DNA of 64,000 nucleotides, taken from NCBI RefSeq assembly GCF_014639255.1, contig NZ_BMFV01000002.1, forward strand, positions 62,001 through 126,000, in the 5' to 3' direction. Under the pieces are notes generated by a model. It searched no databases. It saw only the letters and a list, made by a program, of their open reading frames with translations, and was not told the origin of the DNA. The first letter of the stretch is position 1, and each line of letters starts with the position of its first letter. This stretch comes from Pullulanibacillus pueri. GTDB taxonomy: Bacteria > Bacillota > Bacilli > Bacillales > Sporolactobacillaceae. Both the position numbers and the translations under genes were made by a program. Below, piece by piece: positions 45,245-54,176 of this stretch.

Positions 45245-47245
45245 ATGAAACTACCAAAACTTCGGGAGCATTTCAATATCAAAAATTTATCTTTTTTTCT
45301 CGTTGCTCTCTTTTTATTTTGGATTAAAACTTATATCGCCTATCGCATCGAATTTAACCTTGGTATTCAAAACCTTTACCAACATTTTCTTTTGTTTATT
45401 AATCCCATCAGTTCAGGAGCTATTTTTCTTGCGCTTTCCTTATTTTTAAAAGGAAGGGCTCAGCACATTGTAATGACGATCATAGCGTTTATTTTAACGC
45501 TCGTTTTATATGCGAATATTGTATTCTATCGTTTCTTTAATGATTTTATTACTCTACCTGTCTTATTTCAGACAAAAAATTTTGGTGATGTGAGTGGCAG
45601 TGCAGAAGCACTCATGAAGCCCTATGATTTTTTGTATTTTCTAGATATCCTTATTCTTATCGCTTTGATTGTGTTTAAGGTCATGAAACCCGCCGTTAAA
45701 CTCCCTAAAAAATCCGTTGTTTATGTTCTTGGCGCCGGCGTTCTTGCGTTCTTCATTAATCTCGGACTAGCTGAAATTGACCGGCCACAATTACTTTCGC
45801 GAACCTTTGACCGCAACTATCTCGTCAAATATCTAGGGGCCTATAACTATACCCTTTATGATGCTGTTCAAAATATTCATTCCTCAGCGCAAAGGGCCAT
45901 GGCCGATAGCGGTGACGTTAATGATGTTTTGAACTATACAAAAGCACATGATGCGAAACCGAATGATAAGTATTTTGGTAAAGGAAAAGGCATGAATGTT
46001 ATTTATGTCTCTTTGGAGTCCTTTCAGTCCTTTTTAATCGATCGAAAGGTTAACGGGCAAGAAGTCACACCTTTTTTAAATGCATTAACCCATGATAAAA
46101 ATACCTTTTATTTTGATCACTTTTATCACCAAACAGGGCAAGGCAAGACTTCGGATGCAGAATTTCTTATGGAAAATTCACTCTTTCCATTGCCACAAGG
46201 CTCCGTCTTTTATTTAAAATCACAAAATACGTATCAGGCAACACCGGCTATTCTGAAATCAAAAGGCTATACATCCGCTGTCTTCCATGGTAATTATAAG
46301 AGTTTCTGGAACCGTGACGTCATGTACCAATCGCTCGGCATTGATAAATTTTTCGATGCGCGATATTACGATATGCAACCTGACCATGTTTTGAACTATG
46401 GTATGGAGGATAAACCCTATTTCAAAGAATCAATGCCTTTACTTGAAAATCTAAAACAGCCTTTCTATTCCAGGTTCATCTCACTTTCTAACCATTTTGA
46501 TTTTGAGCTTGATGATGAGGATGTCACTTTTCCTCCTGGAGATTATGGTGATAGTGTCGTCAATCGCTATTTTCAAACTGCTCATTATACAGATGAGGCA
46601 ATCGCACAATTTTTCAATGATTTAAAAACAAGCGGGTTATATGACAATTCCATTATCATCTTATATGGTGATCATTATGGTATTTCTGAAAATCATAACC
46701 GTGCCCTTTCAAAGGTTTTAGGGAAAGAAATTACACCTTATGAGAATACTAAATTACAACGGGTACCCCTCTTTATTCATGTGCCTAATGTTAAAAGTCC
46801 GGGTAAACCCCTTCATACCTACGGTGGAGAAATCGATGTCAGACCCACACTCCTTCACTTATTGGGTATTGATACTAAAAATTACATTCAATTCGGCAGC
46901 GACTTACTTTCAAAAGAGCACAGTAATATTGTGCCATTCCGAAATGGTGATTTTGTAACGCCGGATTATACCTATACTAAAGGTGTCTGCTATAGTAACA
47001 AATCTGAAGAAAAAGTAAGTGAAAAAAAATGTGAACCCTATGACAAAGTAACTAAAGAGAAGTTGAGTCTTTCGGATAAAGTCGTTTATGAAGATCTTCT
47101 GCGCTTCTACACACCAAAGGATTTTACACCTTTTGACAAAAATAAGATCGATTATAGACGAGAGGTTCAAGATGCGGATCTCCCAAAAAGCGTCTTACCC
47201 CATTACGATAATCATGACAGCGAGAGTTCTACCTCTAATCATTAA
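45245..47245 (+). CDS. ltaS: Lipoteichoic acid synthase (LtaS-type)
   Basis: Polymerises glycerol phosphate from phosphatidylglycerol on the outer membrane face. 666 residues from ATG 45245 (AAGGAGG 14 bases upstream, somewhat far). Five membrane segments in residues 13-175, then the extracellular sulfatase-like domain. Metal and active-site residues: Glu258 (VSLESF), the catalytic Thr302 (TGQGKTSDAEF), and YGDHYG near 538-543. A signal-peptidase-type site lies at about 218-220 (QRAMA-DSG), like the cleavage site in S. aureus LtaS. B. subtilis has four such enzymes (LtaS, YfnI, YqgS, YvgJ); which one this is cannot be told. Confidence 0.93.
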   Translation: MKLPKLREHFNIKNLSFFLVALFLFWIKTYIAYRIEFNLGIQNLYQHFLLFINPISSGAIFLALSLFLKGRAQHIVMTIIAFILTLVLYANIVFYRFFNDFITLPVLFQTKNFGDVSGSAEALMKPYDFLYFLDILILIALIVFKVMKPAVKLPKKSVVYVLGAGVLAFFINLGLAEIDRPQLLSRTFDRNYLVKYLGAYNYTLYDAVQNIHSSAQRAMADSGDVNDVLNYTKAHDAKPNDKYFGKGKGMNVIYVSLESFQSFLIDRKVNGQEVTPFLNALTHDKNTFYFDHFYHQTGQGKTSDAEFLMENSLFPLPQGSVFYLKSQNTYQATPAILKSKGYTSAVFHGNYKSFWNRDVMYQSLGIDKFFDARYYDMQPDHVLNYGMEDKPYFKESMPLLENLKQPFYSRFISLSNHFDFELDDEDVTFPPGDYGDSVVNRYFQTAHYTDEAIAQFFNDLKTSGLYDNSIIILYGDHYGISENHNRALSKVLGKEITPYENTKLQRVPLFIHVPNVKSPGKPLHTYGGEIDVRPTLLHLLGIDTKNYIQFGSDLLSKEHSNIVPFRNGDFVTPDYTYTKGVCYSNKSEEKVSEKKCEPYDKVTKEKLSLSDKVVYEDLLRFYTPKDFTPFDKNKIDYRREVQDADLPKSVLPHYDNHDSESSTSNH

Positions 47246-47251
47246 TATTGA

Positions 47252-47276
47252 GAGGCCCCCTTGATGGGGGTTTTTT
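47252..47276 (+). terminator. ltaS terminator
   Basis: CCCCC-TTGAT-GGGGG followed by T6, ten bases past the stop. Confidence 0.93.
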
Positions 47277-47411
47277 CTTGCCCCTTTTACATTTCAAAAA
47301 AATTCTACAAGATCAAGCATGTCAAAAGTGGGTCATCATTTAACACTAGGCATGTAAAAATCATAAAATAAGTGGCGTGATAATATTCGTAATCCGTATA
47401 AAAAACTAATC

Positions 47412-47467
47412 TTGACTTGTTAATGTTCGTCAAAAGTCTTGAATCGTCTCTTTAAAATCGCTACAAT
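47412..47467 (+). promoter_or_regulatory. Promoter of the PbuG-like gene with PurBox-like sequence
   Basis: TTGAAT (47439-47444), 17 bases, TACAAT (47462-47467). Just upstream, TTGAC...GTCAA (47412-47433) contains, on the minus strand, GACGAACATTAAC, close to the PurR box (CGAACATT core). No purine riboswitch is present in this leader, unlike pbuG of B. subtilis. Confidence 0.5.
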
Positions 47468-47518
47468 AGAAATTGTGTTTTTTAAAGAGGGTGTTCAAAA
47501 AGAAAGGGACCTATCATC

Positions 47519-48835
47519 ATGAAAAAACAAAAGACTCTTGCCCGTTATTTTGAATTTAATAAATTCCAGACTTCATTTACAACTGAGACAATTGCGGGGG
47601 TAACGACTTTTTTATCCATGGCTTATATCCTTTTTGTTAATCCCAGCGTACTGGGTGATGCAGGAATGGACAAAAATGCAGTCTTTACGGCTACGGCACT
47701 TGTTTCTGCATTCGGAACGTTAATTATGGGACTTCTTGCGCGCTATCCGATCGGTGTTGCTCCTGGTATGGGAATTAATGCTTTCTTTACATATTCCGTC
47801 GTTATCGGTTCAGGTGTACCTTGGCAAACGGCACTCGCGGCTGTCATTCTAGCCGGTATTCTCTTTGTCCTACTCACACTTTTTAAAATTAGAAATGTGC
47901 TTTTGAATGCCATCCCACAGAATTTAAAAATGGCGACAGCAAGTGGCATTGGACTACTTATAACTTTTATTGGTTTAAAAAACGCTGGCATTGTGGTCAA
48001 AAACGAGGACACTTTTGTCGCCCTCGGCGATATAACCGCTCCACATACCCTTCTTGCAATTTTGGGTACGCTGATCACAATGGTCCTCCTTGTTCGTAAT
48101 GTCCGGGGTGGCATTTTCATTGGTTTAGCTGCTACTGCGCTTATCGGCATATTGACAGGCTTGATTCCAACACCCGATCACGTTTTTTCATCAGCACCTA
48201 GCCTAGCACCAACGTTCGGTGTAGGTCTATCACATCTGTCAGATATTCACTCAGGTCATCTCATTATCGTCGTACTCACTTTTCTTATCGTTGGTTTTTT
48301 CGATACAGCCGGGACAATTATGGCTGTCAGTCATCAGGCAGGATTAATTCAAAACAATCAATTACCGCGATCCGGACGCGCCCTTTTCGCTTCATCCAGT
48401 TCCTTTATTGTTGGGGGGATATTAGGAACTTCTCCTGCTAATGCTTATGTTGAGTCTTCAGCTGGCGTCGCTGCCGGCGGGAGAACAGGCTTTTCTGCAG
48501 TCGTTACGGCTATTTTCTTCTTATTAGCAACCTTTTTGTCGCCCTTATTATCAGTAGTGACGAATGAAGTGACGGCACCGGCATTAATTGTTGTCGGCTC
48601 TTTAATGGCCTCTGCAATGGGGTCTATCGAATGGAAACGCTCAGAGATCGCCATCCCTGCCTTCATTACCATTATAGCGATGCCACTCACTTACAGCATC
48701 ACGAACGGCATTGTCCTAGGCTTTATCACCTATCCCATCTTAATGACGGTTAAAGGTCGGTTTAAAGAACTTCATCCGATGATGATCATCTTATTTATTA
48801 TCTTTATTTTTTTCATTCCTTTTCTATCCTCGTGA
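47519..48835 (+). CDS. pbuG: Guanine/hypoxanthine permease (AzgA/PbuG type)
   Basis: 438 residues, 12-14 membrane segments of the nucleobase permease fold, AzgA branch. Opening LARYFEFNKFQTSFTTETIAGVTTFLSMAYILFVNP is diagnostic; LARYPIGVAPGMGINAFFTYSVV and LGTSPANAYVESSAGVAAGGRTG (about 303-325) are the substrate-site helices. B. subtilis has two, PbuG and PbuO, and the sequence alone does not separate them. AAAGGGA ribosome site. Works with salvage phosphoribosyltransferases such as Xpt. Confidence 0.9.
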   Translation: MKKQKTLARYFEFNKFQTSFTTETIAGVTTFLSMAYILFVNPSVLGDAGMDKNAVFTATALVSAFGTLIMGLLARYPIGVAPGMGINAFFTYSVVIGSGVPWQTALAAVILAGILFVLLTLFKIRNVLLNAIPQNLKMATASGIGLLITFIGLKNAGIVVKNEDTFVALGDITAPHTLLAILGTLITMVLLVRNVRGGIFIGLAATALIGILTGLIPTPDHVFSSAPSLAPTFGVGLSHLSDIHSGHLIIVVLTFLIVGFFDTAGTIMAVSHQAGLIQNNQLPRSGRALFASSSSFIVGGILGTSPANAYVESSAGVAAGGRTGFSAVVTAIFFLLATFLSPLLSVVTNEVTAPALIVVGSLMASAMGSIEWKRSEIAIPAFITIIAMPLTYSITNGIVLGFITYPILMTVKGRFKELHPMMIILFIIFIFFIPFLSS

Positions 48836-48916
48836 GGGTATTCTACAGTTGTTTAGAAAAGGATTCATAAGGGAAACGTTTGATTTTACCCGACTTCTTT
48901 TCATTTATTGATTCAC

Positions 48917-48954
48917 AAAAAAGTGGAGAGCATAATAAAGCTCCCCACTTTTTT
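48917..48954. terminator. Terminator after the PbuG-like gene
   Basis: AAAAAGTGGaGAGC / GCTCcCCACTTTTT, A-run left and T-run right, so usable from both sides. Confidence 0.88.
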
Positions 48955-48973
48955 AGTGTCCTTTTCCTAAAAA

Positions 48974-49025
48974 TTGATATAGATTGCGACGTAACGATAG
49001 GTGGACTTATTCTCCAGGTCGCTCG
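48974..49025. repeat. Left end of a MITE-like element, partial copy 4
   Basis: TTGATATAGATTGCGACG... at 48974-48995 is identical over 22 bases to copies 2 and 3, and TCTCCAGGTCGCTCGC follows at 49010-49025. No matching right end is seen before 49314; the rest of this gene-free stretch (49026-49314) shows nothing recognisable. Confidence 0.7.
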
Positions 49026-49314
49026 CACATAAGAGGTCACTGGCCAACAAAAAGAGAGTGCTCCGGCCACACACAGGAAAGTCATGGTGGCTTATCTCTG
49101 GACAAAACCTAACCTGTGTAAATAGATTAGGAAGATTAACAGAGTTTTTTCACTCGCCATTAAGTCTAACCCTTGCCGAATACTACTTGAACTTAACATC
49201 TCCTTCATGTGAGTCGGGTGTGATTTGTCATATCTGTAACAAAAAAATACCGTATTAATAGATCCAGAGACTTAGAAAATGGTATTTACCATGGATGGTT
49301 TTTATTTTAAAAAT

Positions 49315-50847
49315 CTATGCGTTTTTCTCACTAGGAGAAGGCTTTTCAAAACGTCTCATCTTTTCTTTCCCCATAAAAAAGACGGTGACCAATGCTAAAC
49401 CCCCGGGGATTAACGTCCATAAGAAGGTGGTCGCTAAAGAAGTGGAAAGGATATCTGTCATTTGGTGAAGCACCGGACTCGGAATATGGGCTCTCAGTTC
49501 TTTTGAGAGCAGGACCCGGGGTTCTGAAAAATCGACACCAGAAAAGGCCTTTGAACGGATAAGCGCCACTTTTTCCGTTAATCCGTTGACCATGAGATGA
49601 CTCTGTATCGTCCCATAGATCACAAGACTAATGGTCATGCCAAATTCCCTAATAAATGAAACTGTCGAGTTTACAGAACCAAATTGCTGTGGTTCAAAAT
49701 GATGGATAGCAGCAATACTTACCACTGAAAAGGAAAATCCAACCCCCAACCCTGTCAAAATCATATACAGAGTTAATAAAGAGCGGGGAGTATCCATGTT
49801 AAGGGTTCCAAGGAGATAGAGACCTGGAAGCAAAAATAAACAGGAAATAAACATTAAAGATCTATAACTAAACTTTTGCGCTAAAGCCCCACCTACCATA
49901 CTGGAAGCGACATTTCCCAATAGCATCGGTAACAAGATAAGGCCAGAATTTGTAGCTCCTCCACCGTAAACCCCTTGAACAAATATAGGGATGAACACGA
50001 TGGGGATCACAAAGGCCGCTCCATAAAACACAGATAATAATGTACTCACCGCAAATAATCGCTTCTTAAACATTTTAAAGGAAATAATAGGCGCTTCCAC
50101 TTTTGTCTCTACGACAATAAAGACAATAAAGAAGACGGCAAAGGCAACAAAGAGACTCAAGATTGTAGCAGAATCCCAAGCGTATGCCTTCCCACCTAGT
50201 TCCAAACCAAACATCAGGCAGACAACTGAAATGACCAGACTCAGTGCTCCCCACCAATCAATTTTTTGCCGTTGATGAAGTTGTGATTCTTTATAATAAC
50301 GGGCAATAAGCAAGATCGCGACAAGCCCAATGGGAACATTGATATAGAAGATCCAATGCCAGCTCCACGTTTCAGTAATAAATGACCCGAGTAATGGCCC
50401 TACGATACTTGACACCCCAAAAACAGCACCAAAAATCCCCCCCATCTTCCCGCGCTTTTCAGGAGGGAAGACGTCAAACACAATAGCAAAAGCAATAGGC
50501 ATTAGCGCACCGCCACCTATGCCCTGTATCGCTCGATAAATACTTAATTGAACAATGCCCGTTGCAGTCCCACACAAAATGGAACCTACTAAAAAGAAAA
50601 TAATCCCGGCAATAAAAAAGCGCTTCCTCCCGTACATATCGGAGAGTTTCCCAAAGATAGGCATCCCTGCCATTTCGGTCACTAAATAAGCTGAGGTCAC
50701 CCAAACAAATTTATCGAGACCCCCTAATTCAGAAACAATGGTTCCCATCGCTGTTGCGACAATGGTTTGATCCATCGCTGACATAAAGATTCCTAATAAC
50801 AAGCCGGTCACTATCAGACCAAACTTCCTATTATTACTATGCTTCAT
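49315..50847 (-). CDS. MFS multidrug exporter, 14-TM (DHA2/EmrB-QacA type)
   Basis: 510 residues, 14 membrane segments. Opening IVTGLLLGIFMSAMDQTIVATAMGTIVSELGG contains the DHA2 motif D1, GKLSDMYGRKRFFIAG (about 61-76) is motif A, and GAVFGVSSIVGPLLGSFITETWSWHWIFYINVPIG is motif C with the family tail. Proton-driven export of hydrophobic compounds is expected. The ATG is 13 bases after the yhbF stop, so it is in the yhbD-yhbE-yhbF transcript, an association I would not expect from B. subtilis. Confidence 0.92.
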   Translation of the reverse strand: MKHSNNRKFGLIVTGLLLGIFMSAMDQTIVATAMGTIVSELGGLDKFVWVTSAYLVTEMAGMPIFGKLSDMYGRKRFFIAGIIFFLVGSILCGTATGIVQLSIYRAIQGIGGGALMPIAFAIVFDVFPPEKRGKMGGIFGAVFGVSSIVGPLLGSFITETWSWHWIFYINVPIGLVAILLIARYYKESQLHQRQKIDWWGALSLVISVVCLMFGLELGGKAYAWDSATILSLFVAFAVFFIVFIVVETKVEAPIISFKMFKKRLFAVSTLLSVFYGAAFVIPIVFIPIFVQGVYGGGATNSGLILLPMLLGNVASSMVGGALAQKFSYRSLMFISCLFLLPGLYLLGTLNMDTPRSLLTLYMILTGLGVGFSFSVVSIAAIHHFEPQQFGSVNSTVSFIREFGMTISLVIYGTIQSHLMVNGLTEKVALIRSKAFSGVDFSEPRVLLSKELRAHIPSPVLHQMTDILSTSLATTFLWTLIPGGLALVTVFFMGKEKMRRFEKPSPSEKNA

Positions 50848-50860
50848 ACTTTTTCACGTC

Positions 50861-51571
50861 CTACCTTACCTTAATTTGCCGTGCGACTTTGGCACATGGT
50901 GAGACAGAAAGATGATTCTGATACTCCACCACCTCAATGTCACAGTCTGGGCCAATTTGTACCTTCTGTCCTCTCACATTTTTTGCTGTTGTTGCTTCCA
51001 AGGAAATATCATCCCCCTCAATACTGTCAACGATTAAACGGGCATCCCTTTTTCCATTGAATAAACCTATATCCTTCTTGATCACAATCGTTTCACCCCC
51101 GATCTCCCGTGCTTGACTCGTTCCAAATTTGAGTCCGATATCAATCCAATCCGCATTCAATAGCCCCGTAATGCTAAACATGCCTCTTGAATGAAAAACA
51201 TCCACTTCACAATTCTTCTTTATGGACAGATTCCCTTTACAGTTCACGGTCTGGCCTTTATGGGTACCAAATATCTCTAAATTCCCTCGAATGATTAATT
51301 CCCTGGTCACAGTATTCTCAAGATCTGCATCTCCATATATTCTGATTTGTCTCGCTGTTAGAAGCTCTCGAACAACAGCATTTCCAAAGACAGCAAAAGT
51401 TTCCGCCTTAACAGCTTTTTCAAAGGTACACGTCCCAAAAATTTTAGCTTGATCACATTCAAGTTCTCCAGTGACATTCCCTTCCCCCATGACTCTAACT
51501 TTAGAATAATGTCCACCTGTTGAACGTCCTGACCCTGTCATTTTCAAACGCTTAATGACGTCCATACCCAT
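50861..51571 (-). CDS. yhbF: Bactofilin-like protein YhbF (BacF)
   Basis: 236 residues built of short beta strands with a repeating V/I-x-G-x pattern (GEGNVTGELECDQAKIFGTCTFEKAVKAETFAVFGNAVV...), the right-handed beta-helix of the polymer-forming cytoskeletal (DUF583) group, and a C-terminal EIGGETIVIKK...GDDISLEATTAKNVRGQKVQIGPDCDIEVVEYQ shared with its neighbour YhbE. In B. subtilis YhbE/YhbF (BacE/BacF) form membrane foci and affect flagellar assembly. GGGGGAG ribosome site; 24 bases after yhbE. Confidence 0.9.
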   Translation of the reverse strand: MGMDVIKRLKMTGSGRSTGGHYSKVRVMGEGNVTGELECDQAKIFGTCTFEKAVKAETFAVFGNAVVRELLTARQIRIYGDADLENTVTRELIIRGNLEIFGTHKGQTVNCKGNLSIKKNCEVDVFHSRGMFSITGLLNADWIDIGLKFGTSQAREIGGETIVIKKDIGLFNGKRDARLIVDSIEGDDISLEATTAKNVRGQKVQIGPDCDIEVVEYQNHLSVSPCAKVARQIKVR

Positions 51572-51595
51572 CCACTCCCCCTTTTTTTGGTATGT

Positions 51596-52330
51596 TTATA
51601 AGATCTTTTTCTCAGTTCTCACCGTACCATCTCCCGAGCGTGTCAATTTCTCCTTATATTCAACGAGATCAATGTGACAGCCTGCACCTATATGAACCGT
51701 ATTGCCTCGAACTACCTTAGCTGTTGTATTCTCCAAGAAAATCGTATCTCCCTCTATAAGATCTGCTGTGAGTTCCGTTCTCACAAGAGGACTAAAAAGC
51801 TTACTGAGCCCAAAGGCCGTTTTTCCGATACGGACCTTAATGGTCTCCCCTCCAATTTCTTTCACACTACTCCGGTGATATAAATGAACATCGACAGTAT
51901 CAGCATTCAACAATCCACCAATTTTAAATTTACCGTTCATATTAAAAACTTCAGTGGAACAACTTTCATCAATCGTTACCCCGCCCTTGATTTCGATGAA
52001 CTCAGCCGCTAAGTGCCGTTCAATATGAGCGGAGCCACTAATAGACACTGTTTTCGCTCCAACATGTCCATCAATGTGAACATTTCCACTCACATGGATA
52101 TCTTCTGAATCTACATTTCCATATATATGTGAAGAACCGCTCACTTTAAACGCATTTGTCGAAATATCCCCATTAACCTTAGAGGAGCCTGATGTCCGAA
52201 ACTTATGACAGTCGATATTGCCATTGATCTTCCCAGAGCCACTGATATCAACATCCTCAAAGACACCACCAGCAGCACTCCCGCTTCCAGAAATTTTTAA
52301 ATCACCATTTTTTACCTTATTCATGTTCAT
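51596..52330 (-). CDS. yhbE: Bactofilin-like protein YhbE (BacE)
   Basis: 244 residues. The N-terminal half is a run of KISGSGSAAGG, VDISGSGKINGNI, FRTSGSSKVNGDI, FKVSGSSHIYGNV, IHVSGNVHIDGHV, VSISGSAHIERHL units of 11-17 residues, each one turn of a bactofilin beta-helix. The second half matches YhbF (EIGGETIKVRIGK..., GDTIFLENTTAKVVRGNTVHIGAGCHIDLVEYKE). Its ATG overlaps the yhbD stop by four bases, so the two are translationally coupled. Confidence 0.92.
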   Translation of the reverse strand: MNMNKVKNGDLKISGSGSAAGGVFEDVDISGSGKINGNIDCHKFRTSGSSKVNGDISTNAFKVSGSSHIYGNVDSEDIHVSGNVHIDGHVGAKTVSISGSAHIERHLAAEFIEIKGGVTIDESCSTEVFNMNGKFKIGGLLNADTVDVHLYHRSSVKEIGGETIKVRIGKTAFGLSKLFSPLVRTELTADLIEGDTIFLENTTAKVVRGNTVHIGAGCHIDLVEYKEKLTRSGDGTVRTEKKIL

Positions 52331-52971
52331 CGCTCCTCTAATAGCTTTGTTTTTAATTGTTCAATCATTGTTGCGACGGATAAGCGTAATATCACTTTCG
52401 TCTCTTTATCGATATAAAGTTCACTTGGCAATGACCGGAGTAAACAACAGCCCATCCCATATTTGCGAATGAAAATGATTTCAACGTTTTTTCCTTGCAT
52501 CTCATCATAATAAGTAAAAAGAGTGTCCAAAATCATTTTGGCTTCATCGCTACTGACACGGCCAGTTTCCAACACCTGATCAATGAGATACGTGAATAAC
52601 AAAGGTTGAAATTCAAAGCTCTCCAACGGCCCCTTCTGTTGTAAATATAAAGATAAAGCGACTTTAGAAACAATGTTGCTGTCGAGTATCTCTTGCTGAC
52701 TTAGCTGTATTTCTGTTGGGAAAATGGATACTTGACCAGCAATTTCATCTAAAGACATATCGCCCTTCATATTTTTTATTTTTTCAACTCTCTCAAGCAT
52801 TCTCTCCTTTGGAAAAAAGGTTTCTTGTCCTGTGAACGTTGATTTTCTAATAAACCATTCATCAGGGACTAATTTCTTTCTTTTCCATCTATAGAGTTGC
52901 CCATAAGATATCCCTGTCAACTCCAGTAATTGTTTTTTGGAAATCAATTCTTCTTCTGTCAACACGCTCAC
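52327..52971 (-). CDS. yhbD: YhbD, MerR-like HTH protein (DUF4004)
   Basis: 214 residues. N-terminal MerR-like winged helix: ISKKQLLELTGISYGQLYRWKRKKLVPDEWFIRKSTFTGQETFFPKERMLERVEKIKNM (about 10-70), the opening and order known from YhbD. The rest is helical with no known effector motif (QLSQQEILDSNIVSKVALSLYLQQKGPLESFEF...). First gene of the yhbDEF-MFS operon; a long palindrome lies 14 bases upstream of its start, where a DNA-binding protein would regulate its own operon. Confidence 0.85.
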   Translation of the reverse strand: MSVLTEEELISKKQLLELTGISYGQLYRWKRKKLVPDEWFIRKSTFTGQETFFPKERMLERVEKIKNMKGDMSLDEIAGQVSIFPTEIQLSQQEILDSNIVSKVALSLYLQQKGPLESFEFQPLLFTYLIDQVLETGRVSSDEAKMILDTLFTYYDEMQGKNVEIIFIRKYGMGCCLLRSLPSELYIDKETKVILRLSVATMIEQLKTKLLEER

Positions 52972-52984
52972 CTCACTTCACAAT

Positions 52985-53007
52985 ATAACATAACACTGTT
53001 ACGTTAT
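52985..53007. promoter_or_regulatory. 23-bp operator upstream of yhbD
   Basis: ATAACATAACA-C-TGTTACGTTAT: 11-bp arms around one base, with a single mismatch between arms. On the minus strand it spans TATAAC/TTATAT sequences of the likely yhbD promoter. Best candidate ligand is YhbD itself. Confidence 0.7.
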
Positions 53008-53163
53008 AAAACAGTTAAATCCTCATTGACGTTTCCTTATCCCATAGTTTAAGTGAATGTTTAGCTTCACAAAACACACCTAAGAGGTATTCCCTCTCAG
53101 TCTTAGGACTGAATGATGTCATTCAATTCGAATTTATTGTGTATAAGCTTGATTCAGACTACA

Positions 53164-53190
53164 TGAAACTTATGACTTTGGTATACGTTA
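53164..53190 (+). promoter_or_regulatory. ECF-type (sigma-W-like) promoter of ecsC
   Basis: TGAAAC (53164-53169), 16 bases, CGTTA (53186-53190), against the sigma-W/sigma-X consensus TGAAAC-N16-CGTA; 36 bases before the ATG. Confidence 0.62.
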
Positions 53191-53226
53191 TTAAGAGAGA
53201 TTTGAATAAGTAAGGGGAAATTTAGC

Positions 53227-53955
53227 ATGAATTATGAAGAGTATGCCAGATATGAATGCCTGAAGTGGCAGCGAAAAGTCCTAAAGCCCTCCTCCTTTTT
53301 AGGGAAGAAGGCGAAGGCCATCCAAGATAAAATTAACCAAAAAATCCCTCAATCCATCCATACCATCGTGACAGAGAGTATCAAAAAAATGGTCCAAGGC
53401 GTCTTGTATGGCTCTAAATGGACTTCCAAAAAACAACCGTTAACCAATGTTCCTTTTCATGAAAGAGAAGATAGGGTCCGAAAAAAAATAAAAAACTATA
53501 AGCGCCTCGCTGCAGCTGAAGGCGCTGGAACAGGAGCCGGGGGTTTTTGGCTAGGTGTCGCTGATTTCCCCGCGCTTCTCTCCATAAAAATTAAATTTCT
53601 ATTTGAAGTGGCTTCCCTTTACGGGTTCGATGTTAAAGACTATCGTGAACGTCTGTTTATCCTGTATATTTTCCAGGTCGCCTTTTCCAGCGACGCTAGA
53701 CGCATAGAGGTGTTCAGACAAATGAAGGATTGGGAGAAGACTCTCGAAGCTTTTCCTTCCGAAGCAACCCATCTCAATCAATTGGATTGGCAGGCCCTTC
53801 AACAGGAATATCGCGATTACATCGATCTACCTAAATTGTTACAAATGGTGCCGGGCTTTGGCGCTCTCGTTGGCTTTGTTGCCAACTATCGTTTTCTCGA
53901 TGTGCTTGGAGAAGCGGCTATGAATGCTTATCGCATGCGGATTTTGAAGGTCTAA
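53227..53955 (+). CDS. EcsC-family protein
   Basis: 242 residues. The EcsC domain is clear: YECLKWQRKVLKPSSFLGKKAKAIQDKINQKIP at the start, then LAAAEGAGTGAGGFWLGVADFPALLSIKIKFLFEVASLYGFD (about 98-140, a glycine-rich membrane-like stretch) and a C-terminal VPGFGALVGFVANYRFLDVLGEAAMNAYR. The domain is named for the third protein of the ecsABC ABC-transporter operon, but stand-alone copies like this have no known role. The ECF-type promoter suggests an envelope-stress function. AAGGGGAAA ribosome site. Confidence 0.88.
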   Translation: MNYEEYARYECLKWQRKVLKPSSFLGKKAKAIQDKINQKIPQSIHTIVTESIKKMVQGVLYGSKWTSKKQPLTNVPFHEREDRVRKKIKNYKRLAAAEGAGTGAGGFWLGVADFPALLSIKIKFLFEVASLYGFDVKDYRERLFILYIFQVAFSSDARRIEVFRQMKDWEKTLEAFPSEATHLNQLDWQALQQEYRDYIDLPKLLQMVPGFGALVGFVANYRFLDVLGEAAMNAYRMRILKV

Positions 53956-54105
53956 AGAGTCGGTTTATTAATATAGTCCACAACAGGGAACAGAGCGGGA
54001 TACTATCCGTTGTCCTTATAACTTCGGATAACGAGCATTAATGAGAACTCATCGTGACCCTTTTCTATTGGAATCCGGATTTCGGGCACTCATGAATTGT
54101 AACAA

Positions 54106-54139
54106 TGCCCGATTTCCAAGTGAATCTGGAAATCGGGCA
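54106..54139. repeat. Hairpin between ecsC and phoR
   Basis: GCCCGATTTCCA...TGGAAATCGGGC, 12-bp perfect stem, between convergent genes. A related GGATTTCGGGCA lies at 54077-54088. No T-run, so it is a terminator of imperfect type or a small repeat. Confidence 0.5.
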
Positions 54140-54176
54140 CCATTACATTTTCCAAAGCGCATGCAAGCGCGGAGAC

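Noticed and set aside
47340..47518. Purine riboswitch before the PbuG-like gene
   Set aside because: The conserved core (GGATATGG, TCTACC, CCGTAAAT) is absent, so only a plain promoter is annotated.
47743..48150. 135-codon minus-strand frame inside the PbuG-like gene
   Set aside because: Antisense shadow of membrane helices; no ribosome site.
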